Source of the DNA: Rhodospirillales bacterium | GTDB lineage: Bacteria > Pseudomonadota > Alphaproteobacteria > Reyranellales > Reyranellaceae | Assembly: GCA_009377525.1 (NCBI GenBank) | Contig: WHTW01000029.1 | Location: 1 to 61,952, forward strand | DNA: 61,952 bases | Direction: 5' to 3' | Part shown: one piece after another, positions 18,198 through 25,682 of the stretch | Layout: each line of letters starts with the position of its first letter | Position numbering within the stretch: position 1 is the first letter of the stretch | Program-made: the position numbers and the translations under genes | Notes under the pieces: model-generated | Told to the model about the DNA's origin: nothing | What the model saw: only the letters and a program-made list of their open reading frames with translations | Databases searched by the model: none

Positions 18198-18860
18198 ATG
18201 TCAGGCGAGACACCCTCCCCGAACGGGAACCCCGGGCCGGCTGGCCCGGAGGCCCCTGGAAAGCCGCCGCCGTCGGGACCGGGCGCGGCCGTGGACCTGC
18301 GCGAGCGGCTTGATCAGATGGGGACCATCCTCGCCAAGGGGCTCGACCTCGCCGAGGCCGGCGTCAGTCTCGGCGTGACCATCCTCAACCGGGTGAGTCT
18401 GGCCGCTCAGCAGAAGATCCGCGAGGGTCTGGACGGTGCCGCGCAATCACAGTCCGGGCCACAGTCCGACGCGCAGCCCGGTCCACCCGGCGCCACGCCC
18501 GACGTACCAGCCGAATCCGCCGAGGCCGACCAGTATGGCCTGACCAACCGACTGCCGCTCACACCGGGCGGCGAGGTGAGGATCTCCTTCTCGGTCAACA
18601 ACGACTCCGTGACCGAAGTCAGGAAGGTCGAGTTCAAGGTGCAGGGCTTCGCCGGCGAGTCCCGCGAGGCGGCGATCGACGCCTCTGCCTTCGCCGTCAA
18701 GCCGGGACAGAAGACCATCGCGCCGGTCGATTTCGAGAAGTTTGTTCTGAAGGGCGTCGTTCCCGAGACGACCCCGCCCGATGTCTATCGCGGCGTCGTG
18801 GTGGTTCGCTCGGACAAGGACCTCTTCATCCCCGTCATCCTGGTGGTGACTCCGCCTTGA
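18198..18860 (+). CDS. Unassigned operon protein: Pro-rich head, helix, Ig-like C-terminus
   Basis: 220 residues. A Gly/Pro-rich N-terminal segment is followed by an amphipathic helix (MGTILAKGLDLAEAGVSLGV, about 45-65), a second linker, and a C-terminal beta-sandwich (about 125-220) ending VVVVRSDKDLFIPVILVVTP. That last domain resembles surface or matrix beta-sandwich modules that bound secreted structures, but there is no signal peptide. The start at 18198 follows GGAGG by ten bases. No family is recognised. Confidence 0.68.
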   Translation: MSGETPSPNGNPGPAGPEAPGKPPPSGPGAAVDLRERLDQMGTILAKGLDLAEAGVSLGVTILNRVSLAAQQKIREGLDGAAQSQSGPQSDAQPGPPGATPDVPAESAEADQYGLTNRLPLTPGGEVRISFSVNNDSVTEVRKVEFKVQGFAGESREAAIDASAFAVKPGQKTIAPVDFEKFVLKGVVPETTPPDVYRGVVVVRSDKDLFIPVILVVTPP

Positions 18861-18875
18861 GGTGAGCCGCATTAG

Positions 18876-20339
18876 ATGAGCACGCTCTACGACGTCATCG
18901 TGGTGGGGGCAGGGCCCGGCGGATCGAGCGCCGCGACCTTCCTCGCGCGCGAGGGCGTCAAGGTGCTGGTGCTCGACAAGTCGGCCTTCCCCCGCGACAA
19001 GGTCTGTGGCGACGGGCTTACCCCCCAGGGCATCTATTGGCTCGACCGCCTGGGTTGTGCGAACGAGGTGCTCGCCCACACCAAAGGCTGCATCAAGAGC
19101 GCCGACATCGTCATCAACCGCGAGAAGGTGCTGACCGGCGGCTATCCCCCCGACACCATCTATCCCGACTTCGCCATCCTCCTGGATCGCCGCAGACTCG
19201 ACAACATCCTGCTGGAGCACGCCGTCGCTTGCGGCGCGGACTTCCAGGATGAGGTGCTGGTCAGGGAAGTCGAGATCGGCTCCGACCGCGCCACCGTGAC
19301 GGCCGAGCGCCGGGGCAAGACGGTCGAATACCGCGGCCGCATCGTCATCGGCGCCGACGGCGTCAGCTCAACCGTGTCGCGCGCCATCGGCAACATCCTC
19401 AAGGATGGGGTGGTGGCCGTGTCGCTCAGGGCCTACTTCCGCGACTGCCGCTGCGATGGCGCCCGGATGCAGGTCTACTTCGACCGGGACTACTTTCCCG
19501 GCTACGGCTGGCTGTTCGTCGACGACGTGGGTTTCGCCAATATCGGCCTGGGCTGCCTGAAGGACCGGCGTTTCCCCCTGCGCCATAACCTCAGGGCGAG
19601 TTTCCGCCGCTTCATCGCCGAGGACCTCGCCGACATGCTCGCCGACGCGACCCAGTGCGGGCCGTTTTCCGGCGGCTCCTCCGGCTTCTTCCGGCCGAGG
19701 GCCATCTCCGCCGCGCGCGTCATGCTGATCGGCGACGCCGCCAACCAGGCAGACCCGCTGAATGGCGGCGGCATCCACAAGGCGATGGAGAGCGCCTGGT
19801 GCGCGGCCGAGGCCTGCCGCGCGGCGCTGGCCGAGGGTGACTTCTCGGCCGCCTCCATGCGGCGCTACGCCGACCTGTGGAGCCGTCAATGGGAGGCCGA
19901 CTGGCGGGCGGCCGAGCTCTTCATGTCGATCGCCAAGAACCCGAGCCTCAGCGACTTCGGCCTGTTTGTGCTGCGCCACATGGGCCGGCTCAGCATGTCC
20001 GACCCCAAGTTCCGCGAGTTCGCCGGCGGCATCTTCGCTGGCATCGTCTCCCAGGATGCCTGGCTGGCCGTCCGCGCCCTCTATCACGCCTTCCCCAAGG
20101 ACCTCGCCGCCTGGCGCGACCTCCTGCGCGCGAGCGGACAGGAGGTCGGGGGCGAGATCGCCGCCGGGACTTTCAACCTCACCGCCGGCTACCTGGCCAG
20201 CGCCGCTCGTGCGGCCGTCAGCATGGCCAAGGATCCCATCACCAACATGGATTGGGGCCTCGACCTGGCGACCAAGGCGGCCTGGCTTGCGCAGAACCGC
20301 CTGGCCGGCCCGCCCGTCGCGGGAGGAGAGCGGCGATGA
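18876..20339 (+). CDS. Geranylgeranyl-reductase-family FAD oxidoreductase, copy 1
   Basis: 487-residue flavoprotein. The dinucleotide motif VVGAGPGG is at 9-16, followed by LVLDKSAFPRDKVCGDG with Cys44 in the K-x-CG-x-G motif typical of the geranylgeranyl reductase family. GRIVIGADGVSSTVSR follows, and GDAANQADPLNGGGIHKAM is the second FAD motif. The family reduces double bonds in polyprenyl chains, or acts as related epoxidases and halogenases. With the synthase-like gene upstream, reduction of an isoprenoid chain is a reasonable but unproven role. It overlaps the next gene by four bases. Confidence 0.85.
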   Translation: MSTLYDVIVVGAGPGGSSAATFLAREGVKVLVLDKSAFPRDKVCGDGLTPQGIYWLDRLGCANEVLAHTKGCIKSADIVINREKVLTGGYPPDTIYPDFAILLDRRRLDNILLEHAVACGADFQDEVLVREVEIGSDRATVTAERRGKTVEYRGRIVIGADGVSSTVSRAIGNILKDGVVAVSLRAYFRDCRCDGARMQVYFDRDYFPGYGWLFVDDVGFANIGLGCLKDRRFPLRHNLRASFRRFIAEDLADMLADATQCGPFSGGSSGFFRPRAISAARVMLIGDAANQADPLNGGGIHKAMESAWCAAEACRAALAEGDFSAASMRRYADLWSRQWEADWRAAELFMSIAKNPSLSDFGLFVLRHMGRLSMSDPKFREFAGGIFAGIVSQDAWLAVRALYHAFPKDLAAWRDLLRASGQEVGGEIAAGTFNLTAGYLASAARAAVSMAKDPITNMDWGLDLATKAAWLAQNRLAGPPVAGGERR

Positions 20340-21790
20340 CCGTCCATGATGTCATCGTCGTGGGGGCCGGGGCCGGCGGATCCGCCGCGGCGAGCCTTCT
20401 GGCGCGTCGGGGTATCGACGTCCTGCTGCTCGACAAGTCCGCTCCGCCGCGCGACACGGTCCGCAGCGACGGACTGATGCCTCAGGCGATCTACTGGCTC
20501 GACCGGCTGGGGTGCGTTCGCGAGGTGCTGGCCGAGGCCAAGGGCTGCATCAAGGGCTGCGATCTCTACCTCCACGGTCGCCATCTGCTGACTGGCCGGT
20601 TCCCCGACGACACGCCCTATCCGGATTTCGCTCTCCTGGTTCTGCGGCGCCGGTTCAACGAGATCATGCAGGCCCATGCCGTGGCGTCCGGCGCGCGCTT
20701 CGCGGGCGGGACCGCGGTCCGCGGCGTGGCGCGCGATGGCGAGGTTGTGCGTGTGTTCGCCGACACCGGCCGCAAGGCGGTGGAGCACCGCGCGCGTATC
20801 GTCATCGGCGCGGATGGCGCAAGCTCGGTCGTCTCGCGCTCGATCGGCAACAACCTGAAAGACGGGGTGCTGGGCTTGTCGGTGCGCACCACCTACGCCG
20901 GGGTGAAGTGCGACGCCGGTATCCGCGTCTACTTCAACCGCGACTACTTCCCGAGCTACGGCTGGATGTTCATCGACGAGCATCAGACCGCTTGCGTCGG
21001 CGTAGGCTGCGCGGTCGATCCGAAGTTCCCGCCCACCGACAACCTGGGCGCGGCGCTGCGCCAGTTCATCGATTCGGACCTGAAGGTGACGCTGGCGGAC
21101 GCGCGCCGGATCGGGCCCTTCTCCGGCGGCATCGCCCCCCACTTCCGGCCCGAGGCCATGACCGCCGACGGGGTGCTCCTGATCGGGGACGCGGCCTGCC
21201 AGGCCGACCCGCTGAACCGCGGTGGCATCCACACGGCCATCGAGAGCGCCTTCTACGCCGCCGACGCGTGCCGTCTTGCGCTCGACGCCGGCGATTTCTC
21301 CCGTGCAGCACTCGCCCGCTACGAAGCGCTGTGGAGCGCGCACAGCGAGCCCGACTGGCGCACCTCCGAGATCTTCATGTCGCTCGCCAAGAACCCGGGC
21401 CTGAAGGAGCTGGTGCTGTTCCTGCTGGAGCAGGTGGGAACCCTGGGTGAGGCCGACCCCCGTTTCGGCGGCTTCGCCAGCGGCGTCTTCAGCGGCGTAG
21501 TCTCCCAGTCGAGCTGGCTGAGCGTGCGCGCCCTTTCCGAGGCCGTGCCCAAGGACCCCGCCGCCTGGGTCGCCCTGCTGCGCGAGAACAGCAAGAGCAA
21601 GACGAGCATCACGGCCGGCTCGGTGCGCCTTCTGGCCGGAGCCATCGCCAGCGCGGCCCGCGGCGGCGCCGGGCTGGCGCGTCGCCCGGGCGCGTCGCTC
21701 GACTGGGCGCTCGAGGTACTCACCAAGGCCTTCACCTTCGCCGACCGGCGCCTCTCGGCACCGCGCGCGGTGGCGTCACCGGAGAACTAA
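20336..21790 (+). CDS. Geranylgeranyl-reductase-family FAD oxidoreductase, copy 2
   Basis: 484-residue paralogue of the preceding gene, co-linear over its whole length (MPQAIYWLDRLGC against TPQGIYWLDRLGC; KNPGLKELVLFLL against KNPSLSDFGLFVL). The FAD motifs VVGAGAGG at 8-15 and GDAACQADPLNRGGIH are present. The K-x-CG-x-G motif is changed: TVRSDG has Arg43-Ser44 in place of Cys-Gly, and the GGG of the second motif is RGG. It probably binds FAD but may act on another substrate or act as a partner subunit. It is translationally coupled to copy 1. Confidence 0.83.
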   Translation: MTVHDVIVVGAGAGGSAAASLLARRGIDVLLLDKSAPPRDTVRSDGLMPQAIYWLDRLGCVREVLAEAKGCIKGCDLYLHGRHLLTGRFPDDTPYPDFALLVLRRRFNEIMQAHAVASGARFAGGTAVRGVARDGEVVRVFADTGRKAVEHRARIVIGADGASSVVSRSIGNNLKDGVLGLSVRTTYAGVKCDAGIRVYFNRDYFPSYGWMFIDEHQTACVGVGCAVDPKFPPTDNLGAALRQFIDSDLKVTLADARRIGPFSGGIAPHFRPEAMTADGVLLIGDAACQADPLNRGGIHTAIESAFYAADACRLALDAGDFSRAALARYEALWSAHSEPDWRTSEIFMSLAKNPGLKELVLFLLEQVGTLGEADPRFGGFASGVFSGVVSQSSWLSVRALSEAVPKDPAAWVALLRENSKSKTSITAGSVRLLAGAIASAARGGAGLARRPGASLDWALEVLTKAFTFADRRLSAPRAVASPEN

Positions 21791-21811
21791 AACCGCAAGA
21801 AAGGTCATGTC

Positions 21812-22003
21812 ATGGCATCTCTCTTCGATTCCGTCAGGAGCCTCATCCACGACACCACCCAGGGTTTGATCGACGCTCAAGTCACGACCAAAGTGTCGGA
21901 TATGGTCACGAACTTCGTCAGCTCGGGCCTGACGGTGACCAACGATACGCTGAAGATCGTGCGCGACATCACGGTGCCGCCACCCCCGCCTCCCGGGCCC
22001 TGA
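21812..22003 (+). CDS. Small amphipathic operon protein (63 aa)
   Basis: 63 residues, helical and amphipathic (SLFDSVRSLIHDTTQGLI, MVTNFVSSGLTVTNDTLKIV), ending in a proline run (VPPPPPPGP). It has no Cys and no signal peptide. AAGAAAGG precedes the ATG at a suitable distance. The pattern of a short amphipathic helix with a Gly or Ser break is shared with other proteins of this operon. Function is unknown. Confidence 0.62.
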   Translation: MASLFDSVRSLIHDTTQGLIDAQVTTKVSDMVTNFVSSGLTVTNDTLKIVRDITVPPPPPPGP

Positions 22004-22037
22004 GAGCCCGCGTCCTCATCCAATTCAGGAGGTCGCC

Positions 22038-22403
22038 ATGTACACGGGATATTGGAGCCACTACGGCCATCAGCCGCCCAACTGCCACCACTTCTATCCG
22101 GCCATGCTGGTGGCTCGCGAGATCGACGCCGATACGGCCACGCCGTCCAAGGAAGGCCTCGTCGGCGGCGCGCGGCCGGTCTTCCTCTCCCTGGAATACC
22201 TGGTGGACGCCGGGGCGGCTTCGCCCACGGTGAAGGTGACCACCGCCGCCGCCGGCTCCAGCGCCACCTGGAGCGACGACACGCCGGCCGAGGGCTACAC
22301 CGTGCGCCAGGCGGTGCTGAGCGCCGCGCCGGGGACGAAGGTGACCCTGGCGGTGACCAATGCCATCGCGCGCCTCAGATGGTGCGAGCTCGTCTGTTGT
22401 TGA
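22038..22403 (+). CDS. Unassigned beta protein ending RWCE-x-x-C (copy 1)
   Basis: 121 residues. The N-terminus is aromatic and His-rich (MYTGYWSHYGHQPPNCHHFY). The rest is a beta-rich domain (about 45-121) that ends VTNAIARLRWCELVCC. The same domain, with the same ending pattern, is the C-terminal half of the protein at 22453-23007. A strong AGGAGGTCGCC site fixes the start. There is no signal peptide. The paired Cys at the end suggest disulfide or metal binding. The family is unknown. Confidence 0.68.
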   Translation: MYTGYWSHYGHQPPNCHHFYPAMLVAREIDADTATPSKEGLVGGARPVFLSLEYLVDAGAASPTVKVTTAAAGSSATWSDDTPAEGYTVRQAVLSAAPGTKVTLAVTNAIARLRWCELVCC

Positions 22404-22452
22404 GACTTCCACCTCGATGAACGCGCACACCGGCGCGGTAAGGAGACACGCC

Positions 22453-23007
22453 ATGAGTTCAGCCCAGTTCGCCAGATATACCGGTTCGCGCGTGGTGCCG
22501 TTCGCGCCCCATGGACACGCCTACGGCCCGGGGATGTGCAAGCGGTGCGGGTGCGCCTCCGCCGACTGTCGCTGCGGTTGCCGGCAGTGCCGCAAGGAGG
22601 CCAAAGAGCTCACCTATACCGCCGACCCCAGGGCCACCGGCCGCGACAACGTCGTGGCCGGCCTCGCTGCCTCTCACCTCGCATCCTTTGCTACGGCGGC
22701 GGGGGCCGCAGGCACCGCGGCGGCAGCCGCTCCTGCAGCCGGTCTGGCGACCGCCTTCATCGGCGGGGGTTGCTGCGTGCACATCTCGCTGGAGTACGCC
22801 CCGATCGCCGCCACCGCCCAGTCGGTCGTGGCCGTCCTCGTGCGCGACACCGAAGGCACGGTGATGCTGTGGGAGAAGATCAACCCGCCGGGCACGCACT
22901 ACCAGGTCAAGGAGTGTGTGGTCACCACCAAGCCCGGCGCGACCATCCTGCTGTTCGCCATTAACGCGACCGTGCGGGCGCGCTGGTGCGAAGTGTTCAG
23001 CTGTTAG
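22453..23007 (+). CDS. Cys-cluster protein with a beta domain ending RWCE-x-x-C (copy 2)
   Basis: 184 residues. The N-terminal cluster at about 28-47 has seven Cys (MCKRCGCASADCRCGCRQC), a likely metal-binding knuckle. An Ala/Gly-rich hydrophobic stretch follows (about 70-105) that could be a membrane or packing helix. The C-terminal beta domain is paralogous to the preceding protein and ends INATVRARWCEVFSC. The start at 22453 follows AAGGAGA. It is presumably a partner or structural homologue of its neighbour. Function is unknown. Confidence 0.68.
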   Translation: MSSAQFARYTGSRVVPFAPHGHAYGPGMCKRCGCASADCRCGCRQCRKEAKELTYTADPRATGRDNVVAGLAASHLASFATAAGAAGTAAAAAPAAGLATAFIGGGCCVHISLEYAPIAATAQSVVAVLVRDTEGTVMLWEKINPPGTHYQVKECVVTTKPGATILLFAINATVRARWCEVFSC

Positions 23008-23024
23008 AGGCAGAGGAGATCACC

Positions 23025-23555
23025 ATGGCGCGCACCACGACGACCACAAAGCCGGCCACCCCGAACAAGGCGCAGGCAGAGTTCGACAAGTACACCAAGC
23101 GCCGGCAGGCGCAGGCGGCGGCATCGAGCGGATCGTCGCCCAAGCTGCCCCCGGCGGCTGCGGCGGCCGGCCCTGAGACTGCGGCCGGACCTTTCCCCGG
23201 CAGCGGCCTCACTTGGGCGGTGCCGCTCGGCGTCGGCACGGCGCCGGTTTTCTTCGGTGGGCCGCCGCCGGCCTCGGGCGGGTCAGGCCCGGGAGGCGCC
23301 GCCGGTCTCGGCGGTGCAGTGGGCGGGCTGACCGAGGGTATCGGGACCACCCTCCGGCTCGGGGTGGACCTGTTGAACGCAGCCTTGTTCAACAGCGCGA
23401 AGATTCTCGGCGGCTTCACCGGCACCTATGGCTACGGCCACCACGACGATGGGGGATGCGGATGTGGCTGCGAGAGCTGCTGCGAGCCGTCATGCTGCCA
23501 GCCGGACTGCTGCGGCTGCGAGTGCTGCAACCCGGGTGTGGGGAGCTGTTGTTGA
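23025..23555 (+). CDS. Cysteine-rich-tailed protein (last gene of the operon)
   Basis: 176 residues. The N-terminal part is basic and Thr/Ala/Pro-rich, the middle is Gly-rich and hydrophobic (PGGAAGLGGAVGGLTEGIG), and an amphipathic segment follows (TTLRLGVDLLNAALFNSAKI). The C-terminal tail has 14 Cys in its last 34 residues, mostly as CC or CGC, preceded by HHDDGG. The tail could bind metal ions or crosslink by disulfides. AGAGGAGATC precedes the ATG at 23025. No terminator is obvious after the stop. The family is not recognised. Confidence 0.68.
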   Translation: MARTTTTTKPATPNKAQAEFDKYTKRRQAQAAASSGSSPKLPPAAAAAGPETAAGPFPGSGLTWAVPLGVGTAPVFFGGPPPASGGSGPGGAAGLGGAVGGLTEGIGTTLRLGVDLLNAALFNSAKILGGFTGTYGYGHHDDGGCGCGCESCCEPSCCQPDCCGCECCNPGVGSCC

Positions 23556-23627
23556 GGCGGCCGGGCGCGCGCGCTGCGGACGCCGAACAGCTGGCGCTCA
23601 CGCGAGTTGGTCGACTGACGGCAAGGG

Positions 23628-23849
23628 TCAGTGTTGGTCGGCCAATTGCTTGAACAACCGATCGCGATCAGCAACGTCACTTGCGAGCCTGCTTTCCAGC
23701 CGCTTCAGAAACGCTCTTGCCAGACTGGCATCATGGCCAGCTCGCTCCAGCATCCCGACTGCCTCACGCTGCCGTAGGATGTTGAGCTCTTCTCGATGAA
23801 GAAGATTTTCGGCTTCCCAAAGGCGCTGTTGGAGCGTGGTCCTGTCCAT
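23628..23849 (-). CDS. Small coiled-coil protein of a common alphaproteobacterial type
   Basis: 73 residues, nearly all one amphipathic coiled-coil helix: MDRTTLQQRLWEAENLLHRE then ILRQREAVGMLERAGHDASL and a closing VADRDRLF. It resembles the small MDR-x-TL...RQR-x-x-x-x-LER-x-GHD...ADRDRL proteins that are frequent and unassigned in rhizobia and relatives (recognised from memory, not searched). It is the only minus-strand gene of the inserted block. The 290 bases to its right hold no further gene I can support. Confidence 0.6.
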   Translation of the reverse strand: MDRTTLQQRLWEAENLLHREELNILRQREAVGMLERAGHDASLARAFLKRLESRLASDVADRDRLFKQLADQH

Positions 23850-24139
23850 CCGACCTATTTACCTCCAACGCGCGTCGACACTCGATTAGACAGAGCGCCG
23901 GCCAATAGAGGTATGAACGATTGATCCATGAACGCCTCCTCAAAAGAGAGCGGACATATTCGATCGTATCGATGCCGTCAGGCTTGGCTGCGATGGGCGG
24001 CTTGAGAAACCAAAGCCCGATCGCCCCACGGTTGTTACGGCGGAAGAGTATCACTGATGGTTGCAGATGCTAGATGAATTCTCCGGGTGTCGTTTTCAGA
24101 ACTGTGCGCGCATCGGTCGCTTGAGGCGATGGGCCGTTT

Positions 24140-24192
24140 CATCTTGTCAGGATCGCCGCGACGCGGTTCTTTTCAAGGATGTTGTTTTCCCG
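24140..24192. repeat. Right copy of the 53-bp direct repeat
   Basis: Perfect copy of 13781-13833. Here it leads into the intact TPR gene (ATG at 24179). The CAT at 24140-24142, which in the left copy is the epimerase start codon, is followed leftward by unrelated sequence, so the repeat edge is sharp on this side. Confidence 0.9.
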
Positions 24193-25012
24193 CCTGGCGT
24201 CCTGCCTTGCGCTGTTGGCCGCTGCGCCGTGTGCCGCGCAAGGCCTGAGCATAATCGAGGAATCCCCCGACCATCTGCGCCGCTACAACGAATGCATGAA
24301 CTTGGCGCGCAGCGAGCCCTTGAAGGCGTTGCCAGTCGCGGAGAAGTGGCACGCCCAGGGCGGCAGCCTGGCCGCTCGTCATTGCGTGGCGACCGCCATG
24401 TTCGGCGCCGGCCGCTTCACCCAGGCGGCCGCGCAGTTCGAGGCGATCGCGCGCGACATGGGCAAGGACCGCCCGGGTCTGCGCGCCGAATTGTGGGCGC
24501 AGGCCGGTCAGGCCTTCATGGAGGCGGGCCTGCCGGAGAAGGCAGCGGAGGCGCAAAGCCGGGCTCTCGAGCTCAACAGCAAGGACGCCGATCTGTGGCT
24601 CGATCGCGGGTTGAGCTTCGCCGCCTTGAAGGCCTGGCCGCGCGCCATCTCCGACTTCGACCGCGCGCTCACGCTCAGGCGCGACGACGTCGAGACCCTG
24701 GTGCTGCGAGCGGCGGCCTGGCGCAACGCCGGCAATCCGGCAAGGGCTTATGAGGACGCCTCGCGCGCGCTGAAGGTCGCGCCCGACCATTCCGAGGCCT
24801 TGCTCGAGCGCGGCTTCGCCAGCCTGGCGCGCGGCGATCGCGGTTCGGCCAACTCCGACTTCAGCGCCGTCCTGCGCCTTGTGCCGCCCGGCTCGAGCGC
24901 CGCGCGCGGCGCCGAAGCCGGTCTGCGCGGCGAGCAGCCGCCGGCTGCCGCTCCGGCTCCGGTCTCTCCCTCGATGCCCACTGTTCCACCGAAGAGTGGG
25001 CCGAAGAAGTAG
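24179..25012 (+). CDS. Secreted TPR-repeat protein
   Basis: 277 residues. A signal peptide (MLFSRLASCLALLAAAPCAA) ends near residue 21. TPR-type helical repeats occupy about 60-235 (AELWAQAGQAFMEAGLPEKA, DLWLDRGLSFAALKAWPRAI, TLVLRAAAWRNAGNPARAYE), and the C-terminus is Pro/Ala-rich. Its role is probably protein-protein contact in the periplasm; partners are unknown. The gene was divergent from the epimerase gene before the inserted block arrived, and its first 140 bases remain as a decayed copy on the far side of the block. The short, weakly spaced start region is as in the duplicate. Confidence 0.85.
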   Translation: MLFSRLASCLALLAAAPCAAQGLSIIEESPDHLRRYNECMNLARSEPLKALPVAEKWHAQGGSLAARHCVATAMFGAGRFTQAAAQFEAIARDMGKDRPGLRAELWAQAGQAFMEAGLPEKAAEAQSRALELNSKDADLWLDRGLSFAALKAWPRAISDFDRALTLRRDDVETLVLRAAAWRNAGNPARAYEDASRALKVAPDHSEALLERGFASLARGDRGSANSDFSAVLRLVPPGSSAARGAEAGLRGEQPPAAAPAPVSPSMPTVPPKSGPKK

Positions 25013-25048
25013 CGTCGTCGCCACCCCTGATGTAAGAGCCCGTAGGTA

Positions 25049-25678
25049 ATGTACCGACTTCTCATCCTGGTTCTTGTCCTGCTGGCCGGCGCCGCCGCCG
25101 CCCAGCAACAGCAGCAACCGCCGACTTCTTACTATCCCGCGCCGCCGCCGACCCAGGCGCCGACCGTGCAGCAGGGTGCTCCGACCACCGGGCTCAGCTC
25201 GCCCTTGCCGGCGAGCGTTCCCAGGATCGACCGCACCGAGATCGCCTCGGACGCCGAGGCGCAGCTCTTCGCCAATGCGCGCAAGATCGTCTGGGGCCGC
25301 TATGCCAAGGTGAAGGGCGCCAAGCCCGGTGACGTCACCGTCACCGGGCAGGGCAATGTCTGGGTCGTGAAGGGCCGCATCGACAGCGTGGCGCCCGGCA
25401 GCGAGGGCGATTGGGCGTCGATCGACGGCGTGGTCGAGAAGATCGCGCCCGGCCTGGTGCAGATCCGGGGCGAGGTCGCTTTCCGCGTCGCCAAGGTCGA
25501 GAAGGGCACGCCTTGCAAGGTGGCGGGCGTCCTGAACTTCAAGCGCTCGGGCAAGTCGCAGGTCTGGCGCCTGGCCGAAGGCGACAATCCCTGCGACGGC
25601 ATGCGCGAGGGCTTCGACCTGGTCTACGTGAAGCCAGTCGAGAAGAAGCCGGTGCCGGCCCAGCCGAAGCGCAGTTGA
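25049..25678 (+). CDS. Secreted hypothetical protein with a Pro/Gln-rich linker
   Basis: 209 residues. A signal peptide (MYRLLILVLVLLAGAAAA) is followed by Gln and Pro runs (QQQQQPPTSYYPAPPPTQAP). A compact beta-rich domain then spans about 65-190 (GNVWVVKGRIDSV, LVQIRGEVAFRVAKV) with two Cys. The C-terminus is basic and Pro-rich. I do not recognise the family. It lies 36 bases after the TPR gene on the same strand and may be co-transcribed with it. A composite palindrome follows its stop. Confidence 0.72.
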   Translation: MYRLLILVLVLLAGAAAAQQQQQPPTSYYPAPPPTQAPTVQQGAPTTGLSSPLPASVPRIDRTEIASDAEAQLFANARKIVWGRYAKVKGAKPGDVTVTGQGNVWVVKGRIDSVAPGSEGDWASIDGVVEKIAPGLVQIRGEVAFRVAKVEKGTPCKVAGVLNFKRSGKSQVWRLAEGDNPCDGMREGFDLVYVKPVEKKPVPAQPKRS

Positions 25679-25682
25679 TGCC

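Larger units (their letters stand above)
13834..24139. mobile_element. Putative inserted block (genomic island) carrying a 14-gene operon
   Basis: 10.3 kb lie between two perfect 53-bp direct repeats that both contain the divergent start region of the epimerase and TPR genes. Inside are one 14-gene operon of unfamiliar genes and one small minus-strand gene. I see no integrase, transposase or tRNA, so the mechanism is unknown; homologous exchange or an element that lost its integrase are possible. The base composition looks similar to the surroundings. The left margin 13963-14335 holds no gene I can support; it contains a GCTGGGG hairpin and probably the operon promoter. Confidence 0.65.

Noticed and set aside
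14336..23555. Encapsulin or gas-vesicle cluster
   Set aside because: No HK97-fold shell protein and no GvpA-like sequence could be recognised among the small proteins.
23764..24054. A 96-codon minus-strand frame near the right edge of the inserted block
   Set aside because: It overlaps the better supported coiled-coil gene at 23628-23849 in another frame and lacks a ribosome-binding site; its sequence looks like shadow coding.
13834..24139. Prophage or conjugative element
   Set aside because: No integrase, phage structural, portal, relaxase or type IV secretion gene is visible, so the block is called only an inserted block.
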